Source: Stentor coeruleus (Eukaryota; Ciliophora; Heterotrichea; Heterotrichida; Stentoridae). Taken from it: a stretch of 64,000 nucleotides of DNA. This document shows, in pieces, positions 40,985 to 51,998 of the stretch (within the stretch, counting starts at the first letter, position 1; each line of letters begins with the position of its first letter). A model generated the notes under the pieces. That model saw nothing but the letters and a program-made list of their open reading frames with translations. It was not told the origin of the DNA and made no database searches. The DNA is taken from contig MPUH01000126.1 in NCBI GenBank assembly GCA_001970955.1, positions 1 to 64,000 of the forward strand, written 5' to 3'. Position numbers and translations under genes: made by a program.

Positions 40985-42367
40985 ATGTCCAAAGTTAACC
41001 TTTCAGAATTAATTGATGAAATTGATAACGAGGACAAGATTTCAGGGGTATCGAAAAGCATACTGAAAAAACGCTTAGAAAGTGCTAATAAAACTTCTGT
41101 ATAGTTTATATAGCGAATAGTAGGCAAAGGAACTGCATCCCAAAAAGCTTTAGAAAGGCAAGCTGGGTACAACATTTTGTCAAGAGAGATGAGTGATTGG
41201 CAAGATATCATAGCGTCTAATAGGACAGCAAGACAAATCGATCTTACTCATGAACTTCCTCCACCAACTACTCTTGAGCAGATAACAAAAGACCCTAAAC
41301 CTGAAGGACTCAGAAAAGAAATAGGGCAGGCCTTAGGCCTGCCAGAAGAAGATGATGAGGAATTTGAACCAAGCAGCAACAACCAAAAAGCTAAAATGCG
41401 TAGCGAGATGTTCCACCAGCACCAAAAGCAAAAAAGAATAGCCAAAATCAAAAGCAAACTCTACCACAAAATCCGCAATAAACGCAAAGAAAAAGTATCC
41501 GGGGTACCATTAGATGAAGATGAACAACATGAAAAAGATGAACTTATGCGTATTGAAGAAAGAATAGGACTCCGCCACTCAGCTAAAAAACTAAAAAAAA
41601 CAGTAAACAAATACGCTAAAGATGATGGTAAAAAACTCATATCTGAAAATGAAGCCTTAAGACAAAGGATAAAAAATCCAAGCCGAGTAAGTAGTGAAGG
41701 GAAAGTTGTTTATGAAAGTTCAAGCGATGATGATGAAGCATTTCTAACCGAGCAATTAAAATTAGAATTAGATGAACCTGAAAAAGAAAAAGGGATAATG
41801 GGTATGAAGTTTATGAAAGATGCAATAAAAAGACAAAGGGAAAAAGAACAAATTTTAACTGAAGATTTACTTGAAGAACTAGCAGGTGAGACTTCGAAAT
41901 TCAAATTCTCAGGTGATCCGACAAAGAAAAGGAAAATCGAAAAACATGATATTAAAGCTAATGATAAGCAACAAGAACTTATACAAGAAGCTTTTGAAAT
42001 TGATGAAATGGATGAAATTGCAGCTGAGGAATGGGCTAAAGAACAGGAAGAAAAAGCTCAAAAAGTACCAAAATCTCTTTCAGGCTGGGGTAGCTGGTTT
42101 GGTACTGGTATAAGGGCTAAACCAAGTCCTTCTGTACCTAAAGTTTTTAAAGCTGACAAAATTATAGAAAATGATGAAAGGGATAAAAGAGCTGCGAAAT
42201 ATCAAGTAAAAAAAATCCCATTTCCTTATAAAAGCGCTAGACAATTTGATGCGGTACACAAAATTCCAATAGGTAAAGAATGGAATTCTAAAAGAGTTTA
42301 TCAGAAACAAATCGCCCCTGAGATCCTAACAAGAGATGGAGAAATCATACAGCCTATAAGTAAGTGA
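40985..42367 (+). CDS. UTP14: U3 snoRNP (SSU processome) protein UTP14
   Basis: Two exons (40985-41098, 41114-42367) give 455 residues. Family marks: RQAGYNILSREMSDWQDIIA near the start, NRTARQIDL, the basic KIKSKLYHKIRNKRKEK, acidic stretches, and GWGSWFGTG in the C-terminal third. UTP14 works in the nucleolus in 18S rRNA maturation and activates the helicase Dhr1. Shorter than human UTP14A (771) but complete in motif order. It ends TGA immediately followed by TAG. A 16-nt GT..AG over the stop is rejected because it lacks the A at -6. Only 25 bases follow the ETFA stop. Confidence 0.9.
41099..41113 (+). other. 15-nt intron in UTP14
   Basis: GTATAGTTTATATAG. Removes an in-frame TAG; A at -6. 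Confidence 0.9.
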
Positions 42368-42432
42368 TAGTAAAGATTTGGGGTTTAATAATAGGTTGGG
42401 GGTATTTGAATAAAATACGTTAGGATATTAAA

Positions 42433-43899
42433 ATGGATATGGACTTTGTTGAGGTTAAGAGGAATTATGATATTAAAGTTGACGTGAATTCTATGAGGTA
42501 TAAGCTTTTACAGAATGCAATAAAAAGAGATAAGTCAGCTATAAGTTCTAGGTCAATAAGTGGATTAGATGAACAGTTAAGAAGGAAGTTGGGTAAGCCG
42601 ATGAGTTTGGAAAGGCTTATGAGACCTTTAAAGTCAATGAAAAAAATCATTTCGCCTGTGAGGATGAATAGTGGGGAAAGTAGGAAACAACTTTTGGAGT
42701 TGTCTGGGAAGAATTTTTTAACCCCATCACACTGTAAAGTAATAACACCATCGAAAACATCTGATCTTCTTGGCAGTGTACTTAAAAACTCTAATAGAAA
42801 TGAGAAAACTCCACAAATCGAGACCCCGAGTAATAGAAAAGATCATGAAAAAGAGTTTAAGACTATAAAAAACATTAAAAAAGAAGAAAGTAAAAAACCA
42901 AGACCAGTTTTTAATAAGAAAATCGATATCCCAAATGAAACTACAAATCAGATACCTTTGTTTTCTAGTCGCAATTTGCGCCGAGTTCAAGAAAGCGAGA
43001 AGGGTTTAGAAAAAATCATTAGTAAGTTTAATATACGGGTTGTTAATGATATAAAACCAACAGTTACAGATGTGAATATATATAGCGCTTTACTTGTTAT
43101 TCTTGGGATAATTGATAAAAAGCACCCTTTGAAAAACAATCAAGTCTTAGAAACAATGGAGAAATTTCTATCAAATCCAGGGATTGTTGTTAAGAGCATA
43201 AAAAGTATTCCATTTTTACTTAAAGAAGAAAATGTTGATAAAGGTAAATTTTATATAGAAAGTATTGGTGTATCTTATTTTTACTTAAAAGCATCAAAAG
43301 ATTACTCTTCAACACCTCAAATCGAACTTATCAGATCATTACTTATAGAAATCTACTCATTATTCAGTCTTAATCTTAATGAACTACCAAAAGATAAACG
43401 TGAAGAAACTTTTATAAAGATTTTTGATGCTAAACCTCAGACTAATAAAGAAAATATAAAAACAAGCCAAGGTAATAAGAAAAATTATAATATAAAACAG
43501 GATAAGGATATTGATAACTTCAAATTCCTAACAACCTCAACTTTGCAAGAAAATAACGCTCAGAATGTTGAAGATTCAACTCTAGCATTGAAGTTGCCTG
43601 TAAAAACTACGCCGAAAAGCTCTGAAAGTCTTGAAAATGCATTTATTGCTGCGATTAAGTTCCCTGAACATGCTGCAACTGCAAGTCTTGATATAGAAAA
43701 CTGTTATAAAAATGAACCTAGTCCTAAAAATGATGTTTCAATGGATTATTCTTATCATAAAGATTGCAAGAATATTTTGTTGGAGAAGTTTTTTAGAAAA
43801 AATGGTAAGGAACTTAGGAAAAGCCAGGGAGATATGGATTTTAGTGATAATACGGACTTTTCTGATGGTGAGTACTTGGGTTTTGGATATAAAAATTAG
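42433..43899 (+). CDS. Uncharacterised protein
   Basis: 488 residues, no intron. N-terminal about 200 residues are basic and Ser/Lys rich (SRSISGLDEQLRRKLGKPMS). A more ordered helical block lies at about 195-335 (INDIKPTVTDVNIYSALLVI-like composition, then SIPFLLKEENVDKGKFYIES). The C-terminus is disordered with an acidic end (MDFSDNTDFSDGEYLGFGY). No family recognised. Last of the four closely spaced genes, 65 bases after UTP14. Stop TAG. Confidence 0.72.
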   Translation: MDMDFVEVKRNYDIKVDVNSMRYKLLQNAIKRDKSAISSRSISGLDEQLRRKLGKPMSLERLMRPLKSMKKIISPVRMNSGESRKQLLELSGKNFLTPSHCKVITPSKTSDLLGSVLKNSNRNEKTPQIETPSNRKDHEKEFKTIKNIKKEESKKPRPVFNKKIDIPNETTNQIPLFSSRNLRRVQESEKGLEKIISKFNIRVVNDIKPTVTDVNIYSALLVILGIIDKKHPLKNNQVLETMEKFLSNPGIVVKSIKSIPFLLKEENVDKGKFYIESIGVSYFYLKASKDYSSTPQIELIRSLLIEIYSLFSLNLNELPKDKREETFIKIFDAKPQTNKENIKTSQGNKKNYNIKQDKDIDNFKFLTTSTLQENNAQNVEDSTLALKLPVKTTPKSSESLENAFIAAIKFPEHAATASLDIENCYKNEPSPKNDVSMDYSYHKDCKNILLEKFFRKNGKELRKSQGDMDFSDNTDFSDGEYLGFGYKN

Positions 43900-44505
43900 A
43901 AAGATTCTTGGTTTTTATGATTTATATATAAGTTAATATTTTTAGTTTTATGATGATGCTAATTTTTGGAGATAAAAGCTTGGATTTGTATGAGAATTTA
44001 GGATTAGGAATTTAGAAAGATGAGGGAATATTGGATTTTTGAAGAGGATTATAAATTTATTTGAATAAGAATTTCTTTATATGAACCTTGCTAAAATACA
44101 TAGTAATTCCTTATCTGTGATATAAATTAATTAATATTAAGAATATATTATTATACCAAGTAACCTATTAACAATAATCTCTAAAAGTTTAAAATATCAA
44201 AATAACTAGCAATATTTAAACTATTTTCTAACAAATCCTTTGCTAAAATTAACATAAAAACTTATTTTCCTCAGAATAGAATAATTAGACAATTAGTACA
44301 ACTATAGCGTTATTATGCTATGAAAAAATGCGCATTTAATTTAATCAGAAACATGAAATATGATTATAAATAAGCTCTACTTTAACTTACAAATATAATT
44401 CCTCTTAAGCCTATCTTAATTAAAAAAAAAACAACCAAAGTTCTAACTTTTACCACAAAGCCCATTATGAGCATCCAAAGTATTTAAAATTATATTTAAA
44501 AAAAA
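43900..44505. other. Convergent intergenic region with possible coding relic
   Basis: G-rich at 43920-44050, C-leaning at 44200-44500. A + strand frame at about 44140-44430 looks protein-like (RQLVQL, RYYAMKKCAFNLIRNMKYDY) but is crossed by several TAA/TAG and no TGA. Within chance for this composition. Confidence 0.4.
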
Positions 44506-45012
44506 CTACATCGTATTAGTTAAACTACAATCCTGAGGTTCTATAATAGGTGGTAAAACTATTTTCTCTTCTGGTTCTCTATAAAAAAACCTTTTTTCCT
44601 GACCTTTAAGTAAATCTGTCAGCTTAGGCCATTTCATATCAGTACTTGCTTTATGAACCTTTTTATGCAAAGAATACTGACTTGCATGCTTAAAACTTTT
44701 ACTACAAAAACTGCAACTATAAGGTTTTTCATTTGTATGGGTAAATTTATGTTCCTTAAGGCAATGCTTTGATGAGAAATTTTTCGAGCATGTTTCGCAT
44801 TTAAAATTCCTTTCTGAGTTTCTGAGCAAAATATTGGCTATTCCTTGCAAAGATAAGGGTAATGAAAAACTGGTGGTGGATGATACTGGAGAAGGAGAAG
44901 GAGAATTTTTGATATTTGATACTATTGAAAATATAGGGCTTGGGGTTTTATCTGGTTTGATATTAGGAATATCTGGTTTTTTTGGTCTTAAAACATCACT
45001 TTTCATATTCAT
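44506..45012 (-). CDS. Two-finger C2H2 zinc-finger protein
   Basis: 168 residues. Two tandem C2H2 fingers at about 70-122: FKCETCSKNFSSKHCLKEHK with a TNEKPYS linker, then CSFCSKSFKHASQYSLHKKVH. The linker matches the classical DNA-binding TGEKP type, so this is probably a sequence-specific DNA-binding protein; target unknown. The N-terminus is Ser/Pro rich and disordered, and the C-terminus holds REPEEKIVLPPIIEPQ. No intron. Stop TAG. Classical finger genes are not abundant in ciliates. Confidence 0.85.
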   Translation of the reverse strand: MNMKSDVLRPKKPDIPNIKPDKTPSPIFSIVSNIKNSPSPSPVSSTTSFSLPLSLQGIANILLRNSERNFKCETCSKNFSSKHCLKEHKFTHTNEKPYSCSFCSKSFKHASQYSLHKKVHKASTDMKWPKLTDLLKGQEKRFFYREPEEKIVLPPIIEPQDCSLTNTM

Positions 45013-45816
45013 AAATATAATTTTAAGTTAAAGTTAGTTATTTTGAGATGATTTATTTATATGGCTTATTTTTATTTATGATATAGGCTTTGAATGAATT
45101 GTTTGATTTTGATTTAGAAGTGATGGGAGGGAATAAAGATAAGGATTGGTTTTAGTAAACTTTTTTTATGCATTTTTTAATGATTTTTTAAACTATGGTT
45201 AGATGTTTATTGTTATTAGTTTGAGAGGTTTTAAGGTTGTGTCCTATTTTAGTTTATAAGGATTATATTTTGAAATTTAATACCTGCTAATTTTTTTTGA
45301 TAGGTTTTGGGTTTAAAAATAGTAATTTTTTCAATTATATCTGCTATTACAGTATGGAATATAAGTTTGAGTTTAGTTTGTAGTTAAAATTTATCATATC
45401 AATCAAAATTCATAGAAATAGTCTTGAACTCACATTCTTTTTACACAGACAGCCTAGTTTCCTTTCTAATTTTAATCAAACTAAGATCAAAAAATTTCAA
45501 AATCCACCAGAGAAAATTCAAAAAATCCTAAAAACTACCATAGAAAAACTCAAAAAAATCCTAAAATCTACCAGAAAAACTCAATCCGACTTGGCCCAAA
45601 GGAAAATTTAAACTTCTTCTTAGCATAAAAATCTCAATTAAACCATATTCGTTTAAAAATCGCCAAAACTCAACCAAAAATCCCCATCCCAGCCTAACAA
45701 TAACCCAACAAACCTTCCTTAGAAAAACCAAAAATCCATTATCACCACATAACCCATAATTTCTTTAAAAAAAAAAATCATAATTCAAACAAAAAACCTA
45801 ATATCTAACCAAAAAA
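45013..45816. other. Divergent intergenic region
   Basis: G-rich to about 45380, then one of the clearest C-rich, G-poor stretches in the window (45400-45816) before the + strand gene. No gene, RNA or repeat seen. Confidence 0.5.
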
Positions 45817-48800
45817 ATGCATATATTAATGACAATATTACACTTTCTTATCCCAATCTGTGTTTTGTCAATAGAATTCAAGCATATCCAAGCCCCTCCA
45901 GAAGCCCGAGTAAACGCAAATGTTTTTTACCTCAAATCCCAAGATGAGCTTCTAATTATCTTAGGTGACAAAGGTCGTAAGAAATCATTTGATGAAATCT
46001 GGGTTTACAGTCTTCAAAAAGATCATTGGCTTGAAATTCTTTCAGTATCAGAATATTCCCCAGGTCCACGTACAGGTCATTGTGCTGTATATTTCGAAGA
46101 CAAAAGCGAAATTTATATATATGGTGGGCATAAATACATAGGTATATCTAATGAGCTTTGGAAATACAACATATTATACAAATCAGTATTTAATATTTAG
46201 TGGTCAAAAGGTAAAGAAAACCCAAGTATTTCAGGGGCATACAAGCATTCATGTGCATGTTCTCAAACCGATCTCTATGTTTTTGGGGGTTTTATCACAG
46301 ATTCTTTTTCAAATAGTGTTTTTAAATACAATATCCTCAGTGAAGACTGGGAAGAAATTGTCACAACAGGTGAAAAACCTAGCCCAAGACATTCAGCCTC
46401 ACTTCATTATTATGAAAATTCTTTATATGTATGGGGAGGAAATACTATAAATAACAATCTTTATACCTTAGACCTTAACACCCTACATTGGACTTCAACT
46501 TCAACAACAATCCCATCATTTTATTCTCATTCTAGTATCATTTATAACAACTTTTTATATATACTTTTTGGCCTTTCATCAGGTATATCTAATACTTGGG
46601 TATATAAACTTGATATAATTACAAGCCAAGTTGTAAATAAAACCGATTATCAAAACTCCCTTTTACCAAGATCAAGCTTTTCACTTACCCCATACAATTC
46701 ATCTCAAGCTTTTATATTTGGTGGCAATTCAACTTCAGATTATCTTAATGATGTATGGCTTTTTGATTTAGAATCAGGGGTTTTTAAAGAAATATCCTCA
46801 TCTTTTTATGCACCAAATAGTAGGAGTATGCATCAAATGGTTACTCTTGGTAATGAACTTTATATATTTGGTGGCAAAAACTCAGATAAACTGTATTTTC
46901 TAAACAGATTTAATGACCTTCAAGCTTATGATATTATGAAAAATACTTGGAGTCTAATTTCAGCTAGTGGTGATATCCCAAGTTCTAGACATTCTTTTAG
47001 TATGGCTTCAAATGGCCTTTCTCTTTACCTTTTTGGTGGAAAAAGTTCAGATAAAGTCCTTAATGATTTTTATGTTTATAATAAAAGATCAACATCTTGG
47101 ACGGCAATAAGCACAAATACTATCATTACAGAAAGAGATGGCGCTTGTATGGCATATGCATTTCCTTACTTTTTTATATTCGGTGGGAAGTCAGAAAATG
47201 ATGTACTTTTCAATGATCTTTGGATTATAGACGAAAGAACTTTTGAGATCATTAGTATAAACCCATCATCAGAAAGTCCAACTCCAGTTGCTTATCACAA
47301 TTGTTTCGCTACAACCCAAAGTGATGATATATCTTTTTATATAGTCTCAGGGAAAACTCAAGGTAACTCAGCTATATCTTCAATGTGGAAGTTTAGTTAT
47401 AATAAAAGTTCATGGACTTTAATATTATCTGACCCAGCATTAAATCGATATGATGCGTCTTTAATAAAAACTGGCTCTTATGTGTTTTTATTTGGAGGGA
47501 GGAATTCATTAGAAAACTGTATAACAAGTGTAGCAATTATTACTATAAAAGATACATATAATATAAAAGTTTTAGATTCAGAATGTGAAGATAATGATTA
47601 TTGTGTGTTTAATAAATGCCTTATATCATCAGCATCAACATCAGCAAGTAATAAAATTTATATACATGGAGGACTAATGCAGGATTTATTAATTAAAAGT
47701 GAAAAAGCTTCAAATGACTTTTTATCTTTAAACATAAACCAGTTAATATCAAGTAACTATTGCTCAATTGGAAGTTATATATTGTCTATATCAGATGAAC
47801 TTATATGTAAGATATGTGATAAAGGGTATTATTGCAATATAGAAAATTCAACTTCAGTTATTGCATGCCCTAAAGGGACTTTTAATAAATATTATGGAGC
47901 TTCATCATTATTGTCTTGTGAACCTTGTGATTATGGAACTTGTAATCCTTTAGAAGGACAATATACATGTAAAGATTGTCCAATTGGATATATATGTAAT
48001 GCTGGATGTGAAGAACCGATTTTAAGTTATTTATCGACTAGTATTATACAATCATCACAACCTGATCTTTTCCCTAATAATATACAAGAAGCTAATTATT
48101 ATAAGTATATTGCTATGTGGATTATTATTTCTAGTGGAGTGACAATTATTTTGATGTCGAGGGTATTTAATAAATGCAGAAAATTTGTTAGGAAACTGGA
48201 TATGTTCAAAGCTGGACATAATTATATTGATGGGGCTAAGATGATATTAAACAAAACTTATATTGGAGGGTATTATACTGTTATGTTTGGCAGTTTATTG
48301 GCTTATATGATTATATCTACTTTAATCACTTTACTTGTTAATTATTATTATGAGTCTAAAAGTTTAGTTCCGTTTATAACTGTTGCTGATGATTATACAA
48401 TATTAGGGAATCTTATTATTGAAATAGAGTTCAACGAATACGGAGGAGAATGTGTAGATCTTTTTGGTAATTGTAAAAATGAAATCAAAGCAAATGTTGA
48501 CGGTATCAGTGGGCAATTAAGCTATAGCTGTAGCAAAATCGATAAAGTATGTAAAGTTAACTGGAAATGCGAAAATTGCGATGTTATAAATGACTCAACA
48601 TTAACAGTCGAACTGCAAGAACTCAATAGTTTTGCTTCAAGTCTTGCTGTGAAAATAATTTCAGATAGTAGCATTCCAGAAGGCCAAAGTGAAATCAGTT
48701 TATCCATATTCCCAGAAATCCAAGGTTATATTTTCAGAGGTTCAAACCCTTCTATTATCCCTGTTCAATTTATCCCATCAGTATTTTTATCAGACATGTC

Positions 48801-49269
48801 AAAATATCCTTCTAAACTTACAGGTTATCATTTAAGTATAATTAATAGTCCAACTCCAGGAAGTTCAATGCCAGTTATAGATTTACCAACAAATTCAAAT
48901 CTTAAACTTAATATACATGTTAATAGAGAAGAAAATGTACTTTTAACTAAAAGATATACAACATCAAATTGGGTTCAAAGCTTGATTTTATTACTTGGTA
49001 CTGGGTTTGGGTTTTCTGAATTATGTTATTTGATTATGAGAAACCATGAAAGAGCTTATAAAAAAATACATAATCTATTGAAAAGTAGGAATCTTAAAAA
49101 TATTGTCTTAAAATCAGCTAAGAAAATTGCTGCTTCTTTGATAGATTCTAGTTTGAAAAGGTATAGCAAATGTGATCCTTCAGGGTTTTCTACAAGTTTA
49201 CAGGATCAAAGGTTGACTTTGGAGATTACTGAAGATGTCAATTTAGATTATGATGATGATGATGATTAA
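45817..49269 (+). CDS. Secreted-side kelch-repeat / cysteine-rich multi-pass membrane protein
   Basis: Two exons (45817-46185, 46201-49269) give 1145 residues. Signal peptide (1-18). About nine kelch blades span residues 25-620 (IYIYGGH, LYVFGGF, LYVWGGN, AFIFGGN, LYIFGGK, LYLFGGK, FFIFGGK, VFLFGGR). A cysteine-rich GCC2/GCC3-like module follows (GYYCNIENSTSVIACPKGTF). A membrane helix lies at about 765, another at about 830, a further extracytoplasmic domain of about 180 residues comes next, and a last helix lies near 1055. The tail is basic and then acidic (LDYDDDDD). Kelch outside the cell is reminiscent of attractin-type receptors; ligand unknown. The tail is encoded by a GAT repeat. Confidence 0.85.
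46186..46200 (+). other. 15-nt intron in kelch membrane-protein gene
   Basis: GTATTTAATATTTAG. Removes an in-frame TAG between kelch blades; A at -6. Confidence 0.9.
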
Positions 49270-49348
49270 GAATATTTTATAAAGGATTCATATAATAATA
49301 GCTAGGAAAAAGAAGGAGTTTATGATTTTTTTGTTATGATACTTAGAA

Positions 49349-51478
49349 ATGATTATGGAACAAAAACTTAGCGAACATCGAAAAAATCAAATTTTTTATT
49401 TTATAGTAAATATGAATCCAAATATTCCTACTATTGTTGTTCATTGCGCAGACAATGAAAGTGTTATCAAAGATGTTTCTAGTATCAGAAGTTATGAGTC
49501 AGTAGAAAGTCCTCAAGAACAAGCTGTATCTTTAACCCAACGCCGAAGAAAATATGCTTTAAACATCCCTATTCATAACTATGCAGCAAGATATAGATGG
49601 TATCGAGCATTTATAAAACTTAGAGGAATTTATCTTTTCAGCCAAATAATAAAAGAAATCAATTTATATGGGACTAATTCTCATGTACTAGATGTATATG
49701 GTAGATATAGAAAAAACATAGCAGAAATCATGGAAGGGAAGCAAAAGTTTCAAAACGAAATAAATGAAATAGTAATTTATAGATACAGTGCTTTTATGCC
49801 TAATGGTAGTTTTTGTAGGTATTGGAATTTTTTTGTTTTACTTTTATTACTTTACGTATCATTAATCATGCCTTGGACCATGGCTTTTAGTGACTCTTAT
49901 ACAATAGGAACCTGGTTTTGGATTGAAGCATGTGTAGATGTATGTTTTCTCTTTGATATTATTATAACCTTAAACATCGCATATAAAGAAGACAACAAAA
50001 TTATCGCTGATCGAAAAAGTATATTCCTAAACTATCTAAAAGGATTTTTATTATTTGATATAATATCAGTATGTCCACTTTATATAATTCGTCAAAGTAC
50101 AGCAGCTCGTTCAAACAACCTTATAAGAATCCTTAGACTTTTTCGTTTCGGTAGAGTTTTACGAGCTATGAAGAAATTCAATTTTATTCGGCTTATAAAC
50201 GAAACTAAGATTATGTTAAAACTTTCAAGGGTACTTCGAAGTTATGGAGGATTAGGAAGATTAGCTGGTTTGATATTTTTAGTTATTATAATGACACATT
50301 TTGCTGCATGTATGTGGTATTATGTTGCTAAAATTAATGAATTAGACTATGATACTTGGGTTACAAGAGAAGATTTTCAAGATGATTCACATACTTTGAT
50401 TTATATAAGAAGTGTTTATTTTATTATAACAGTCCTTACAACTGTTGGATTTGGGGATATAAGCGCTTTTACTGTACCTGAAATGCTTTTGGTTACATGT
50501 TGGATGATTATAGGTATAGCTTTTTATTCAGTATTAGTTGGGACATTAAGTTCTGTGTTATCATCTTTAGATGTGAAAGTTTCTTTGATTAATTCTATGA
50601 TGAATGAAATTGATAAGTTTTCTAAAGACTTCAAACTCCCAGCAGAAATCACAAGACGCATGAAAAGCCAGATAAGAAAAGAAAATGACCATGAGACAAT
50701 AAGTGAAAAAGAACGTTTGGCGTTTATAGAAGAAATGCCGATTGACCTTAAATATAAAATCGCCCAAGAAATATATGGGGGGATTTGTAATAAAATAAAA
50801 CTTTTTACTAACCAAGACCGGATTTTTATAAGCGATATTATCCCTAGATTAGACCTTTCTCTTTATAAACCCAACATTTTTGTATACTACAAAAACGAAT
50901 TCGCAGAAAGCATTTATTTTATAGCCGAAGGCCGAGTTAATTACCTAATAGGCAAAAACACTGTGATTTTCAAAACTATAACAGCAGGTGCTTATTTTGG
51001 TGAAATCGAGCTTATCGAAAAAGTTGCTAGGAAATTCTCAGTGAAATCTGAAAACAACAGTAAACTCCTTATTATGCACAGCCAATGCTTTGAATATATC
51101 CTCAAAGAATACCCTAGAATTGGCACAGAAATGATCAAAGCTGCCGAACGTAAAAACAAAAAAAATGAAAAAGCTATAGAAGATATTGTAAAACTAAATG
51201 ATATAAGAATGGGTGTCACAGAAAATGATAAACATATACCATATATTAATAAAGGACATAAAAGGCATTTTACATCAATATCAGATACTTGGGTATTTTT
51301 TATATAGTTAAAATCAAATAAAGAAGATAGTGAACAGAAAATTCTTGATCAAATTGATTCAATAAAACAAAAAGTTGCTGAGTTAGCTAATGTTGTTGAA
51401 GAAATGCAAAACAGTAAGTTTAATAACTTGTCTAATTTGCCACCTTTAAAACTTACAGGGAAGTTTAAGAAAACTTAA
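49349..51478 (+). CDS. CNG/HCN/EAG-type voltage-gated K+ channel
   Basis: Two exons (49349-51292, 51308-51478), 704 residues. Six-helix channel core at about 160-400: S1 FFVLLLLLYVSLIMPW; S4 with regular arginines (RILRLFRFGRVLRAMKKF, about 260); pore LTTVGFGD (about 365) with a K+-type filter. A C-linker leads to a cyclic-nucleotide-binding domain (about 510-595) whose phosphate cassette FGEIELIEKVARKFSV keeps the glutamate and the arginine that contact cAMP/cGMP. After the intron, about 55 residues add a short coiled coil (QIDSIKQKVAELANVVEEMQ). Expected at the cell or ciliary membrane. Follows the kelch gene by 79 bases; ends 4 bases from the convergent neighbour's stop. Confidence 0.93.
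51293..51307 (+). other. 15-nt intron in channel gene
   Basis: GTATTTTTTATATAG. Removes an in-frame TAG and adds the C-terminal coiled coil; A at -6. Confidence 0.88.
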
Positions 51479-51482
51479 TGGG

Positions 51483-51980
51483 CTAAGAATTTTTTTTAGT
51501 TAGTTTTTCTTTATAATCATTGGCGAATTTCTCGGATTCTTGCTTTCTAAGATCAAAGATTGCTTCAGCTTTTTCGGATACAGCTTTTTTTATGAGATGA
51601 CCTTCAAGGTGGAGTTCGATTACTTCTTTTGTATCGACAATATGCTTGAAGTATCGAGATGTTTCTCGATAAACCTCAAATGCAAAGAAAGCTAGTAAAC
51701 AATAGAAAACCATGCGAGCTTCACGGAAATTGCTTTTTTCACTGAGACGACGGTATTGAGATTTGGGCCCATCTATTGCATCTGTTCGTGGAACGACAAG
51801 GTCCCATTTTTCATAAGCACTTATATACTCTTTGCCAAATTTTTTCTTCATATCTTGAGCTTTGCTGGTATTAGAATAGTTGTTTTTTGATTCTTTTTCT
51901 ACATGTCTTGGAACATATTGTTGTGGATCTAGTTTGAAGTTTAGCTTTTCAGAGAATAGTCTTTGTAATACTCGTCTCAT
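51483..51980 (-). CDS. Small mitochondrial-type single-pass membrane protein
   Basis: 165 residues from Met at 51980 (MRRVLQRLFSEKLNF), a basic amphipathic start that looks like a mitochondrial presequence; an upstream Met at 51998 adds six residues. One membrane segment near 90-106 (MVFYCLLAFFAFEVYR) is followed by a charged helical C-terminus (AEAIFDLRKQESEKFANDYK). This shape is common among accessory subunits of respiratory complexes or ATP synthase in ciliates, but no family is recognised. Its TAG stop is separated from the channel's TAA by four bases, so 3' UTRs must overlap. Confidence 0.75.
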   Translation of the reverse strand: MRRVLQRLFSEKLNFKLDPQQYVPRHVEKESKNNYSNTSKAQDMKKKFGKEYISAYEKWDLVVPRTDAIDGPKSQYRRLSEKSNFREARMVFYCLLAFFAFEVYRETSRYFKHIVDTKEVIELHLEGHLIKKAVSEKAEAIFDLRKQESEKFANDYKEKLTKKNS

Positions 51981-51998
51981 TTTTATTAGATATGTCAC

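Noticed and set aside
42360-42376. A 16-nt GT..AG (GTAAGTGATAGTAAAG) across the UTP14 stop that would extend the protein
   Set aside because: It lacks the A at -6 shared by all 13 accepted introns, and UTP14 proteins normally end near this point.
46151-46450. Separate 99-codon frame inside the kelch membrane-protein gene
   Set aside because: The main frame continues through this region with kelch blades once the 15-nt intron is removed.
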